Source: a virus
DNA: 21,737 nucleotides
Reading direction: 5' to 3' (one strand)
IMG/VR virus record: IMGVR_UViG_3300020401_000112
Location: 1-21,737 of that record
A model generated the notes under the pieces. The model ran no database searches and was not told the DNA's origin. It saw nothing but the letters and a program-made list of their open reading frames with translations. This document shows positions 21,327 to 21,737 of the stretch, one piece after another. A program made the position numbers and the translations under genes. Position 1 is the stretch's first letter; each line of letters begins with the position of its first letter.

Positions 21327-21614
21327 TTATAATGTGGAACTTTTTTTCCATGCCCTTATAGACCAATAGGCGGGTGATAAAGACTTTTGACCTTTAACCT
21401 TTTTTAAAACACCGCCCATTCTAGCCAAAAAAGATTTCTGCCTTGCTGGTATATTCTTTTTAATCGACATACCCCTTGCACCATAAGTAACTTTCTTAAT
21501 CTTGCCTGTTGCCTTATTTCTGACATAAACGCCAAACTTTTTATTTTTAGATTCGTCTGCTGATAATCTAAAAGGTTTATTTAGTTTTACTTCCTTGCCC
21601 CGATACTTCGCCAT
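21327..21614 (-). CDS. Small basic protein with a YWS-type domain (95 aa)
   Basis: A 95-aa basic protein: KEVKLNKPFRLSADESKNKK, then FGVYVRNKATGKIKKVTYGA, IKKNIPARQKSFLARMGG and SLSPAYWSIRAWKKS. The sequence pattern V--GA-GM-IKK--PAR-KSF-AR----- and YWS-RAW matches a small domain found in several phage and plasmid proteins, in some cases attached to head maturation proteins. No established function. It lies just upstream of MuF-zincin with a three-base gap and overlaps the partial zinc-ribbon gene by 38 bases. Confidence 0.6.
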   Translation of the reverse strand: MAKYRGKEVKLNKPFRLSADESKNKKFGVYVRNKATGKIKKVTYGARGMSIKKNIPARQKSFLARMGGVLKKVKGQKSLSPAYWSIRAWKKSSTL

Positions 21615-21735
21615 TTTTTAACCTATCGTTAATAATTGTTTTACAGATTGGACATTTCCAAACCTTTTTAATCACTTCCTTCAAAGCAACCTTGCACCTA
21701 ATACAAAGTTTAACCAAACTTATTTCTTTTTCCTT
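21577..21735 (-). CDS. Partial zinc-ribbon protein at right edge
   Basis: An open frame enters from the right edge and stops at 21577-21579. It carries CIRC (11-14) and CPIC (28-31), two CxxC knuckles 17 residues apart, with KEVIKKVWK between, typical of small zinc ribbons. No ATG is visible in the 52 codons, so the start is outside the window, or TTG at 21715-21717. Its end overlaps the 95-aa gene. Partial; function unknown. Confidence 0.45.
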   Translation of the reverse strand, partial: KEKEISLVKLCIRCKVALKEVIKKVWKCPICKTIINDRLKNGEVSGQGSKTK

Positions 21736-21737
21736 TT

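Noticed and set aside
1-21737. tRNA genes, CRISPR arrays, insertion sequences, integrase and attachment sites, diversity-generating retroelement
   Set aside because: No cloverleaf-like stretch, repeat-spacer pattern, transposase, integrase, reverse transcriptase or template/variable repeat pair was seen by reading. A tool search could still find weak cases.

Overview
The window is an AT-rich stretch of a tailed double-stranded DNA phage with a long non-contractile, lambda/HK97-type tail. Several small genes and tail-fibre start motifs resemble families known from marine phages. The three-TM holin resembles the gene-transfer-agent holin family of alphaproteobacteria. A marine alphaproteobacterial phage or prophage is therefore a reasonable inference, but no host marker is present. 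Terminase, portal, replication genes and any tRNA are absent, so this is an internal or partial piece.

Almost everything is one leftward (minus-strand) late operon read from about 21.7 kb down to 1.8 kb. In order of transcription it contains: a partial zinc-ribbon gene and a small basic protein; a MuF minor head protein fused to a zincin metallopeptidase; a scaffold; the major capsid protein followed by a hairpin terminator; neck and tail-completion genes; the tail tube; tail chaperone G/GT with an A-AAA-AAC frameshift site; the tape measure; two tail-tip proteins, a GNAT-fold protein and a J-like hub; then a run of fibre and appendage genes to 4.78 kb.

From 4.75 to 1.8 kb lies a dense membrane/lysis cassette joined by ATGA and TGATG overlaps. 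It holds a 159-aa tail-anchored protein with no ordinary start codon, an EF-hand two-TM protein, three tiny single-TM peptides (23, 26 and 37 aa), a coiled-coil/TM protein, a T4-type lysozyme, a three-TM holin, a zinc-ribbon protein and three very basic microproteins. A GC-rich hairpin with a T-tract at 1703-1722 ends the operon.

The left 1.7 kb is a separate early-type region. A VRR-NUC nuclease is read rightward, its ribosome-binding site and start codon buried in a 14-bp hairpin. A short divergent control region follows, then four small leftward genes coupled by TAATG overlaps and shared ATGGAGTTC leaders, the last cut by the window edge.

The items most worth a second look are the MuF-zincin fusion, the AUC/GUU-start gene, the nested tiny membrane proteins, the nuclease start hairpin and the gpG/GT frameshift. 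I see no clear wholly new defence or mobile system.
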